DNA of 64,000 bases from Comamonas thiooxydans (lineage in GTDB: Bacteria > Pseudomonadota > Gammaproteobacteria > Burkholderiales > Burkholderiaceae_C), in the NCBI RefSeq assembly GCF_000964545.1, contig NZ_BBVD01000001.1, positions 124,001 to 188,000 of the forward strand. The letters are read 5' to 3'. This document shows positions 54,806-64,000 of this stretch, in pieces; the first letter of the stretch is position 1, and the number at the start of each line of letters is the position of its first letter. Below the pieces are notes generated by a model. The model was given only the letters and a program-made list of their open reading frames with translations, did not search any database and was not told the DNA's origin. A program made the position numbers and the translations under genes.

Positions 54806-56020
54806 TCAGCCCGCCTTGGCCAGACGCCAGAGCGAGGTCACTTCGGCAGAGCGCGCAATGTGCAGAGGGTCCTCTCGGTCCTGTACCTTGCCATGATGCG
54901 GGCGAACATCTTCACGCCCCAGCACCTTGAGTCCGGCGGCTTCAATCCAGCCCAGCAGCTCGTCACGCGTGCGCAGCTTCAGATGCTCGGCCAGGTCGGA
55001 GATGATGAGCCAGCCTTCGCCACCTGGCAGCAGGTGTGCCGCCAGCCCTTGCAGAAAGCCGCGCAGCATGCGGCTGTCTTCGTCATAAATCGCCTGATCG
55101 AGCACCGATGCTGCCTTTCCCGGCAGCCAGGGCGGGTTGCAGACGATCAGACCGGCCTGCCCTTGCGCAAACAGATCGGCATGCTGCAGCTCCACCCGGG
55201 AAGCATGACCCAGGCGCTGCAGATTCTCGCAGGCGCAGGCCAGCGCACGCTCGCTGGTATCGGTGGCGACCACCGACTTCACGCCGCGCTTGAGAAGCAA
55301 TGCCGAGAGCACGCCCGTGCCGACACCAATATCCCAGGCCTGCTCCAGACCGGCTGCGGGAATGCTCGCACGCGCCACCAGATCGAGATACTCGCCGCGC
55401 ACGGGTGAGAAAACACCGTAGTGCGCATGAATGCGGGCGCCATCCAGGGCAGGAATCTCCACCCCCTTCTTGCGCCACTCATGGGCGCCGACCACCCCCA
55501 GCAGATCGCGCAGCGGCACCAGCACGGACTGCGCATCCACTTCGGCCGGAACTGTGCCCCAAGCTTCAGAGCAGGCCTGGCTCCAGTCAGGAGCCCGGCG
55601 CAAGGCGCAATGCCATTGAACATTCAGCTCGATCAGAATGCTGGCCAGCATGCGTGCACGCTGGGCCTGGGACTGGCGGTACAGATGAAAAGCGTGGGGA
55701 AAACCTGCAGCAGCAGGGCTCTTTGCCGGGCTCTTGCGTCGCGACTTCTTGTCCAGCCGGCGGCCCAGTGCCAGCAACAACTGACGCGCATTCTGAAAAT
55801 CACCGCGCCACAGCAGCGACGCACCTTCACTGATATGGCGAAACGCCGTATCAGCGGGCATGGTGTCATCGGCAACTTCGATGCGGCGGGGCTTGGGCAA
55901 GCTGCTTTCGCTGCGCCACAAAGCCGTATGGGCCTGGGCTTGCTCCTGCCATTGCAGCAGGTCGAAAGCAGATGCGGGAGCGCAGACTGAGGCCGCGAGC
56001 TTGCTGTTGGGAGACGTCAC
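54806..56020 (-). CDS. SAM-dependent methyltransferase with a long N-terminal domain
   Basis: A 404-residue protein. The C-terminal half is a class I methyltransferase: DIGVGTGVLSALLLKRG (motif I), a TDTSERALACACENL stretch (motif II) and CNPPWLP (motif IV). NPPW marks the N-directed or small-domain methyltransferases that act on protein, RNA or nucleobase amines. The N-terminal 180 residues have no recognisable domain. The start is GTG at 56020 with GACAGG close by. The target is unknown. Confidence 0.82.
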   Translation of the reverse strand: MTSPNSKLAASVCAPASAFDLLQWQEQAQAHTALWRSESSLPKPRRIEVADDTMPADTAFRHISEGASLLWRGDFQNARQLLLALGRRLDKKSRRKSPAKSPAAAGFPHAFHLYRQSQAQRARMLASILIELNVQWHCALRRAPDWSQACSEAWGTVPAEVDAQSVLVPLRDLLGVVGAHEWRKKGVEIPALDGARIHAHYGVFSPVRGEYLDLVARASIPAAGLEQAWDIGVGTGVLSALLLKRGVKSVVATDTSERALACACENLQRLGHASRVELQHADLFAQGQAGLIVCNPPWLPGKAASVLDQAIYDEDSRMLRGFLQGLAAHLLPGGEGWLIISDLAEHLKLRTRDELLGWIEAAGLKVLGREDVRPHHGKVQDREDPLHIARSAEVTSLWRLAKAG

Positions 56021-56053
56021 GGCCTGTCTTTCAGTGAGTGCTGAACGCTGTGA

Positions 56054-56578
56054 TCAGCCGTTCAGAGGACGCTTGACGCGCACTTCTTCAATCTTGATGC
56101 TGCCAATCACAGCCGTCTTGGCCGTGGACATTTCACGCTTGAAGCCTGCCATTTCATGGAAACGCAGGGCACGCTCGTTGCGCAGCGGAATCCAGGCTGT
56201 CACATTGGTGCAGCCTTCTTCCAGCAGACCATCTCGGGCGGCGTCCCACAGGGCAACGCCAACACCTTGATTCCAGTGCGAGGGAGCTGCATAGATAGCC
56301 CAGATCTCGCCGGTGGTCTGGCGGGACTTTTCATCACGGGAGCGGTCAAAGCCGACAAAGCCAACGATCTTGTCGCCGTCAATGGCGACCTGGACCTGTG
56401 GCTCACAGTATTCAATAGCTTCGCGCCAGTAAGCCTGGCGCTTTTCAACCGAGGACATGGCCTTCAGTTGATCATCGGGAACCAGACCTCGATAAGCCTC
56501 CAGTGCGGAAGCAGTATGGATCTGGGCAATCGCTTTTGCATCGCGAAGAGTAGCGGGACGGACCTGGATACTAGACAT
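56054..56578 (-). CDS. GNAT-family N-acetyltransferase
   Basis: A 174-residue protein with the GNAT fold. The IRPATLRDAKAIAQIH-like start, the GFVGFDRSR strand and the acetyl-CoA loop WNQGVGVALWDAARDGLLEEG (motif A, Q/RxxGxG/A) are visible, followed by an NERALRFHEMAGF stretch (motif B). The substrate is unknown. It lies 34 bases in front of the methyltransferase gene on the same strand, so they may be co-transcribed. Confidence 0.9.
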   Translation of the reverse strand: MSSIQVRPATLRDAKAIAQIHTASALEAYRGLVPDDQLKAMSSVEKRQAYWREAIEYCEPQVQVAIDGDKIVGFVGFDRSRDEKSRQTTGEIWAIYAAPSHWNQGVGVALWDAARDGLLEEGCTNVTAWIPLRNERALRFHEMAGFKREMSTAKTAVIGSIKIEEVRVKRPLNG

Positions 56579-56845
56579 GGAAAAACCGGGGCGGAAACAT
56601 GTAAGAATAGAAGGGCGTAATTGTCTACAGATTCAGAGTTTTGGCACGCGGTGCAGTGGTTAGCCATTTGCTCAACTGCGGCTGTTCGCAATTTCTTGCT
56701 ATGGCGCAATCTATGTGCTATGCGCTCCACTAAGCAGAGCAGCAAGCCCGCAACCATCAATGGTTTGCGTCACATTTGATGACAATCTGGCAAGCGCTCA
56801 CGACAGCACCGAAGCGCTCAATCCCTGTTCGACGGTCAAGAAACT

Positions 56846-58285
56846 TCAGAGCCAGCGTCGCATGAAGTCCATCACCCGGTCGAATTTCTCCCCGAACGGC
56901 GGGTACAGCAGGGAAGTCGCCGCCCAGCGCGACTGCACGAAAACCGCCTTCTGGTGCACAAAGCGCAAAAAGCCCTGCTCTGCGTGATAGGCACCCCAGC
57001 CGCTGTCGCCGACACCACCGAATGGCAAGTTCTCATGCGCCACATGCAGCAAGGTGTCGTTCACACAGACGCCTCCGCTGACGGTGCGCATCAACACCGC
57101 ATTGCGCTCGGCCTCGTCGTTGCCAAACCAGTACAGCGCCAGCGGGCGCGGGCTGGCGTTGATGGCATTGATCACGTCTTCGATATGCTCATAGGAGATC
57201 ACAGGCAGGATGGGGCCGAAGATCTCTTCCTGCATCAGCTGCATCTCGCCCGTGGCGCCGAACACCAGCGCCGGAGCGAACTGGCGCTCCACCGCCTCGC
57301 CCCAGGCCGTGGTGTCGCCATCGACCGCAGGGGCTGCGGCCTCATGCATCCAGTGCACCTGCGCTCCCAGGCTTTGCGCCTGACGCAGCATCTGCTTGAG
57401 TCGTGCCAGATGGCGCTTGCTGATGATGGCCGTGTAATCCGGGTTGCCCGAGATGCGCGGGTACAGCTGCTGCACCGCCGCCTGATAGGCCTCGGCAAAC
57501 TCCTGCTCCTTGCCGCGCGGCAGCAGCACATAGTCGGGAGCAATGCAGGTCTGCCCGGCATTGACCAGCTTGCCATAGGCCACCTTGAGCGCAGCGGCCT
57601 GCATATCGCAGTCCTGCGCAATGATGCAGGGCGACTTGCCCCCGAGCTCCAGCGTGGTGGGTGTCAGGTGCACGGCTGCCGCCTGCGCCACACGCCGCCC
57701 CACGGCCGTGGAGCCTGTGAACAGCAGATGATCGAATTGCAGACCCGAGAACTGCGTGGCCACGGCCACGTCTCCCTCGATCACGCAGAACTCTTCGGGT
57801 GCAAAGAACTGGGCGACCAGCTCGCCCATTTTTGCCGAGGTATGCGGCGTCAGCTCGCTGGGCTTGAGCATCACGCGATTTCCCGCCGCCAGAGCCGTGA
57901 TGGCCGGCGCCAGCGATAGCTGCAGCGGATAGTTCCAGGGCGAGATGATGCCCACCACGCCCAGAGGCTGGCGCTCCACCCAGGCCTTGCCCGGCTGCAG
58001 CATCAGTGGCGTGCGCACGCGCTGACGCTTGCTCCACTTGGGCAGATGCTTGAGCGTGTGCCTGAGCATATTGCGCACCAGCATCAGATCCAGCATCTCG
58101 GTCCAGCGCTCGGAGCGCACGCCAAAGTCCTGCTCCACCGCCGCGCACAAAGCCGGGCCGTTCTCGTCCAGCATCTTCTGCAGACGCAGCAGCCTCTCCC
58201 GGCGCACCAGCAAAGGTACATCGACCTGCGTGCGGCTGGCTTGGTACTGCAAGTCAAAAATGCGGTGCAAGTCCATGTAGTTCAT
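56846..58285 (-). CDS. calB: aldehyde dehydrogenase, coniferyl-aldehyde type
   Basis: A 479-residue NAD-dependent aldehyde dehydrogenase. The catalytic Cys247 sits in GQTCIAPDYVLLP, the general base Glu in TLELGGKSP, and the NAD site in FTGSTAVGRRVAQAA. The start (LHRIFDLQYQASR) and overall pattern match the coniferyl aldehyde dehydrogenases of Pseudomonas and Comamonas, which oxidise coniferaldehyde to ferulate in lignin-derived phenylpropanoid catabolism. No other phenylpropanoid genes are nearby, so the exact substrate is not certain. Confidence 0.82.
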   Translation of the reverse strand: MNYMDLHRIFDLQYQASRTQVDVPLLVRRERLLRLQKMLDENGPALCAAVEQDFGVRSERWTEMLDLMLVRNMLRHTLKHLPKWSKRQRVRTPLMLQPGKAWVERQPLGVVGIISPWNYPLQLSLAPAITALAAGNRVMLKPSELTPHTSAKMGELVAQFFAPEEFCVIEGDVAVATQFSGLQFDHLLFTGSTAVGRRVAQAAAVHLTPTTLELGGKSPCIIAQDCDMQAAALKVAYGKLVNAGQTCIAPDYVLLPRGKEQEFAEAYQAAVQQLYPRISGNPDYTAIISKRHLARLKQMLRQAQSLGAQVHWMHEAAAPAVDGDTTAWGEAVERQFAPALVFGATGEMQLMQEEIFGPILPVISYEHIEDVINAINASPRPLALYWFGNDEAERNAVLMRTVSGGVCVNDTLLHVAHENLPFGGVGDSGWGAYHAEQGFLRFVHQKAVFVQSRWAATSLLYPPFGEKFDRVMDFMRRWL

Positions 58286-58348
58286 GCCTGTCTGAAAATC
58301 CCAAGATCACAGTCCCGACCATACCGCGAGACTGCGTAAACACAGCGT

Positions 58349-58384
58349 AAAAAAAGAGCCTGATGCAACACTGCACAGGCTCTT
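58349..58384 (-). terminator. rho-independent terminator after the small membrane protein gene
   Basis: Nine-base arms at 58354-58362 and 58376-58384 are followed by seven T on the minus strand (A run 58349-58355). It ends the clpB/58466 transcript upstream of the aldehyde dehydrogenase gene. Confidence 0.85.
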
Positions 58385-58465
58385 GTGTGTTGACCGCGAA
58401 ACAAGCCTGCGGCCCTTTATTGCCTCACCTGCTCCAAAGTATGAAGCCTGTGTAAGCGCTTGTCA

Positions 58466-58822
58466 TTACGACTCGTGCACCTCGCGTGGCTGCACATCGG
58501 TCACATCGCCGGCACCCGGCAGAACGCCGCGACGCCCGCGGGCTTCACGCCCATCCTTCTTGGCATCGGCATTGCCCGACGATTGCGCCATCCACTCGGC
58601 CCCCGAGCGGTACACCGTCTGCCAGCCGGCAAAGGGGCTCATGGCACCCATGCTCATGGGCACCACGGGCTGGCCCGTGAGCCTGGCCCACAGGGCGCGC
58701 GCACCCCAGGCCAGGGCGATGAGGCAGGCCACGGCCATCAGGCACAGGAAAAACACCAAGCCCACCAGCATCAGCATGATGCGGACGGCCCAGCGGGTTG
58801 CAGTGGCGGCGAAATCGTTCAA
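58466..58822 (-). CDS. small membrane protein, unknown function
   Basis: A 118-residue protein with a hydrophobic region at residues about 14-45 that could form one or two helices, then a Gly/Arg-rich polar tail. I recognise no family. It follows clpB after 29 bases on the same strand and ends before a terminator, so the two may share a transcript. Confidence 0.6.
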   Translation of the reverse strand: MNDFAATATRWAVRIMLMLVGLVFFLCLMAVACLIALAWGARALWARLTGQPVVPMSMGAMSPFAGWQTVYRSGAEWMAQSSGNADAKKDGREARGRRGVLPGAGDVTDVQPREVHES

Positions 58823-58851
58823 AGCAATACCTCTTTCTAGGGTTCAGGTCC

Positions 58852-61464
<2,613 letters not shown>

Positions 61465-61499
61465 GGTTTGTCGCTTTCGCTCCAATCAGATTCATTGCC

Positions 61500-61531
61500 A
61501 TTTATCTGATAGTCAAACAGGGGGTTTCAAG
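61500..61531 (-). promoter_or_regulatory. possible heat-shock (sigma32) promoter of clpB
   Basis: On the minus strand CTTGAAA (complement of 61525-61531) matches the -35 box of sigma32 promoters, 60-67 bases upstream of the clpB start. The expected CCCCAT-type -10 box is not clear after the 13-base gap, so this is only a candidate. Confidence 0.35.
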
Positions 61532-61595
61532 ACCCGAATGCGCAAAAAACAGCAAAAAGCAGATCCGCAACCGCCCTGCTTGCGGTATATCAAGT

Positions 61596-62516
61596 TCAAG
61601 CATCGCGCCAGCAACGAGCCAGTTGCGTAGGAGTAAGCCCATAGTGCTTGCGAAAGCTGCGCAGCAAATGACTGGCATTGGCAAACCCCGTTTCGGCGGC
61701 CAGCCATGCAAGCTGCGGCGTGCGTCCTCTTGCACCGCCTGCGCTGCCCAGCAGGCGGGCGCAGACCTGCTGCAGACGCCGCTGCATGACCCAGTCATGC
61801 ACGGTGCATCCCATGCTTTGATGGAACATACGGGCAAAGTGATATTCGGACAAGGCCACGACCTGCGCCAGCGCGGGCAAGCTCAGGGCTTTGCTGTCGG
61901 CCAGATGAGCCTCCACATAGTCAAGCACCTTGCGCCGGGCCGTGGATGACAGGCCACCCAACGGTTTCAGCAGCTTGTGCCGCTGCCAGGGCGCCGCCGA
62001 TTGCAGCACCAGCCGATCCAGCACTTGCTGGCTCAGGAAGTCCGCTCGCCATATGTCGTGAGCCTCACTCCAGTCCAGTCGCCACAGCGCCTGCGACCAT
62101 TGCGCATAGATTGGATCCTGGGAATAAATCTGCGGTGTCAGCGTAATGCTGCGCGGCTCGGCATCCAGCAGGCGCACCACTCGGTCGGCCCAGGCAATGT
62201 CAGAGACATACAGGTGCAGAAACTGCACAGGCTCACGCACCAGCCAGCGCGATTCATGCTCGGCCGGGAGAACGCAAAAGCGCCCTGCTTCGCCTCGGGC
62301 CAGTGCATCGCCCTTGAGTTGCGATCCCCGACCTCCGGCCAGATAGACAGACAGCGTGTGATGGCCTTGCTGCCGGTAGTGCACCTCATCATCGTGATTG
62401 GTCCAGATTGCCAATTCCAGCGACTGACTCAAACCCGCTCTGCGCCTGATCTGGGCGCGTGACCGAGCCAGTACATGACTCAGATGCGACGGGGCGGATA
62501 CAGCGCTGGCGGGCAT
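61596..62516 (-). CDS. AraC-family transcriptional regulator
   Basis: A 306-residue regulator with a cupin-type N-terminal sensing domain (LAIWTNHDDEVHYRQQGHHTLSVYLAGG) and two C-terminal helix-turn-helix motifs (LALPALAQVVALSEYHFARMFHQSMG-like and FANASHLLRSFRKHYGLTPTQLAR). It is divergent from the EamA exporter gene 123 bases away, so it probably controls that gene. I chose the ATG at 62516 because the conserved part begins there. Confidence 0.85.
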   Translation of the reverse strand: MPASAVSAPSHLSHVLARSRAQIRRRAGLSQSLELAIWTNHDDEVHYRQQGHHTLSVYLAGGRGSQLKGDALARGEAGRFCVLPAEHESRWLVREPVQFLHLYVSDIAWADRVVRLLDAEPRSITLTPQIYSQDPIYAQWSQALWRLDWSEAHDIWRADFLSQQVLDRLVLQSAAPWQRHKLLKPLGGLSSTARRKVLDYVEAHLADSKALSLPALAQVVALSEYHFARMFHQSMGCTVHDWVMQRRLQQVCARLLGSAGGARGRTPQLAWLAAETGFANASHLLRSFRKHYGLTPTQLARCWRDA

Positions 62517-62639
62517 GCCTGCATTGTGGCGCCAGCTATCTGGCCGCGCTTGCTGCAGCGCCACAAAACCGCAGGAATGTGCAATGCAGAGCCAATCCAG
62601 GCGCGCAAGATCTGGTTCTTCCAAGCACCAAGACTTGCC

Positions 62640-63533
62640 ATGCTTTTACCTCTTTATGCCCTGGTCGTGCTGATCTGGGGCTCCACCTGGATCGCTCTCA
62701 AGATGCAACTGGGCAGCGTCCCCGTAGAGCTGTCCATCGCCTACCGCTTTGGTCTTGCCTCCCTGGTGCTTTTTGCCTGGCTGCTGCTGACCCGCCAGTG
62801 GCGCGTCCCCCGCGGCGCAGCCATTCCACGCGTGCTGGGCCAGGGACTATGCCTGTTCAGCCTGAACTTTGTCTGCTTCATGCACGCCAGCGAGACCCTG
62901 ACCAGCGGCCTGGCTGCCGTGGTGTTTTCCAGTGCCAGCATCTGGAATGCATTTCTGGCGCGAGTCATCCATGGCCGCAGGCTTGCGCCCAATGTGCTCG
63001 CAGGCAGCGCTCTGGGCCTGACGGGTCTGGTGATTCTGTTCTGGCCAGAGCTGCAGCAGGGTCAGCACGCCAGCTGGCAAGGTCTGTTGTGGGCGCTGGG
63101 TGGAACGCTGTGCTTTTCCTGCGGGAACATGCTTTCTGCATCGCTGCAGGGCCTGGGCTACAAGCCGCTGCACACCAATGCCTGGGGCATGCTGGCCGGC
63201 ACGCTGCTGCTGCTAGCGTATGCGCTGATCGCCGGTCTGCCCTGGCACTTTGACACCAGCCCGCAATATGCAGGCGCACTGCTGTATCTGGCCATTCCCG
63301 GCTCGGTGATTGCCTTTACCGCCTACCTCACACTGGTGGGTCGACTGGGCCCCGAGAAAGCCGCTTATGCCACGGTGCTGTTCCCCATAGTGGCGCTCAA
63401 TATCTCGGCCGTGGTGGAAGGCTATGAATGGACTGCTGTGGGACTGCTGGGCCTGGCCCTGGTGATGGCCGGCAATGTGCTGGTCTTCAGGCCGCCACGC
63501 TGGCTGCAGCCGAACGGTCTACAAAAAGCATAG
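62640..63533 (+). CDS. EamA/DMT-family transporter
   Basis: A 297-residue inner-membrane protein with ten hydrophobic segments arranged as two EamA repeats. The LVVLIWGSTWIALKMQLGSVPVELSIAYRF start and the AIPGSVIAFTAYLTLVGRLGPEKAAYATVLFPIVALNISAVVEGYEW end are typical of the drug/metabolite transporter family, whose substrates include amino acids and their derivatives. I chose the ATG at 62640; an ATG at 62577 is in frame but adds a polar extension. The substrate is not known. Confidence 0.85.
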   Translation: MLLPLYALVVLIWGSTWIALKMQLGSVPVELSIAYRFGLASLVLFAWLLLTRQWRVPRGAAIPRVLGQGLCLFSLNFVCFMHASETLTSGLAAVVFSSASIWNAFLARVIHGRRLAPNVLAGSALGLTGLVILFWPELQQGQHASWQGLLWALGGTLCFSCGNMLSASLQGLGYKPLHTNAWGMLAGTLLLLAYALIAGLPWHFDTSPQYAGALLYLAIPGSVIAFTAYLTLVGRLGPEKAAYATVLFPIVALNISAVVEGYEWTAVGLLGLALVMAGNVLVFRPPRWLQPNGLQKA

Positions 63534-63585
63534 CATCTACCGCTCTTATGCACTTCATTTCAGATGATTTTTCGACTGAAACTCA

Positions 63586-63619
63586 ATGAATAAATGCGAA
63601 AGCAGCTATCAATTCATAG
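63586..63619. repeat. dispersed intergenic repeat, copy C
   Basis: An AAATGCGAAAGCAGCTATCAATTCATAG stretch between the convergent EamA and moaE genes, similar to the 3' half of the repeats at 38872 and 54037 and to the copy at 19096-19134. Confidence 0.45.
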
Positions 63620-63621
63620 AA

Positions 63622-64000
63622 TTATTGCCATCGCGCCAATGCCTGCTCGTCACTGACACGCGCATCCACCCATCGTGCGCCTTGCTCGGTCTGCTCTTTC
63701 TTCCAGAACGGCGCTTCGGACTTCAGATAGTCCATGATGTATTCGCAGGCCTCGAAGGATTTGCCGCGGTGGGCGCTGGTCACCGCCACCAGCACGATCT
63801 GGTCCATGGGCTGCAGCAGGCCGATGCGGTGAATCACGCGCGCGCCATAGATCCCAAAGCGCGCCACGGCCTTGTCGATGATGGCCTCGATCGACTTCTC
63901 GGTCATGCCGGGGTAATGCTCGAGCTCCATGCTGGAGACGGCATCGCCCTCGTTGCGATCGCGCACCGTGCCGACAAAGCTGCAGACCGCGCCCACGCGT
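63622..64000 (-). CDS. moaE: molybdopterin synthase catalytic subunit MoaE, 5' part missing
   Basis: The window ends inside this gene; 126 codons are visible. The stretch GAVCSFVGTVRDRNEGDAVSSMELEHYPGMTEKSIEAI and the later SAHRGKSFEACEYIMDYLKSEAPFWKKE, with the catalytic lysines, are diagnostic for MoaE, which converts precursor Z to molybdopterin with MoaD. The first in-frame GTG lies at 63996, but family members have about 20 residues before this point, so the real start is outside the window. Confidence 0.92.
   Translation of the reverse strand, partial: RVGAVCSFVGTVRDRNEGDAVSSMELEHYPGMTEKSIEAIIDKAVARFGIYGARVIHRIGLLQPMDQIVLVAVTSAHRGKSFEACEYIMDYLKSEAPFWKKEQTEQGARWVDARVSDEQALARWQ

Overview
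The window is 64 kb of a high-GC beta-proteobacterial chromosome, almost certainly from the family Comamonadaceae and most like Comamonas. The reasons are the order tpiA-secG-tRNA-Leu-nuoA..N, a Bug-type (TctC-like) receptor, a betaproteobacterial minor-pilin cluster, and short dispersed intergenic repeats built around AGCAGCTATCAA. The genus rests on gene order and protein character, not on a database search. The window holds no insertion sequence, prophage, CRISPR array or rRNA operon; it is mostly core chromosome with a few accessory patches.

Layout, left to right. (1) 1-10.3 kb, plus strand: the end of an alpha/beta hydrolase, a Bcr/CflA-type MFS pump, a Tat-exported Bug receptor paired with a sulfatase, miaA, then an ATPase, an 882-residue FtsX-like permease, a VOC protein and a CrtC/AttH-like secreted protein that resemble an attEFGH transport locus. 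(2) 10.3-18.5 kb, minus strand: a TetR regulator, a membrane PQQ-dependent dehydrogenase, and a branched-chain amino acid type ABC importer (livG-livF-livK-livH-livM) whose LivF has Arg in place of the Walker A Lys. (3) 18.5-21 kb: a 718-base non-coding stretch with several stem-loops, then a plus-strand operon of lipoprotein, ECF sigma factor and anti-sigma factor. (4) 21-38.8 kb, minus strand: DUF1178 and DUF2818 genes, the complete 13-gene NADH dehydrogenase I operon (nuoA-N, separate nuoC and nuoD), tRNA-Leu(GAG), secG, tpiA and a quinone oxidoreductase. (5) 38.9-41.7 kb, minus strand: rpsO-pnp with a strong terminator and a long stem between them. (6) 41.9-50.1 kb, plus strand: a small secreted basic protein, then a minor-pilin cluster fimT-fimT-pilV-pilW-pilX-pilY1-pilE. 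The first half of pilY1 is clearly AT-richer than its surroundings. (7) 50.1-64 kb: ribD, a PLD-type lipoprotein (cardiolipin synthase-like), dusC, a hypothetical protein, a methyltransferase, a GNAT acetyltransferase, a coniferyl-aldehyde-type dehydrogenase, a small membrane protein, clpB, a divergent AraC regulator / EamA exporter pair, and moaE running off the end.

Working together: nuoA-N forms one respiratory complex whose quinol pool is also fed by the PQQ dehydrogenase. The pilin cluster supplies the priming and tip complex of a type IV pilus whose motor and major pilin genes lie elsewhere. rpsO-pnp is the classic pairing of a ribosomal protein with an RNA-degrading enzyme.

No clearly new multi-gene system stands out. 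The best leads are the compositional break in pilY1, the LivF Walker A substitution, the direct repeats upstream of the PQQ dehydrogenase, the structured non-coding stretch at 18.5-19.2 kb, the charged polyQ-ending tail of PNPase, and the sigma/anti-sigma/lipoprotein operon.
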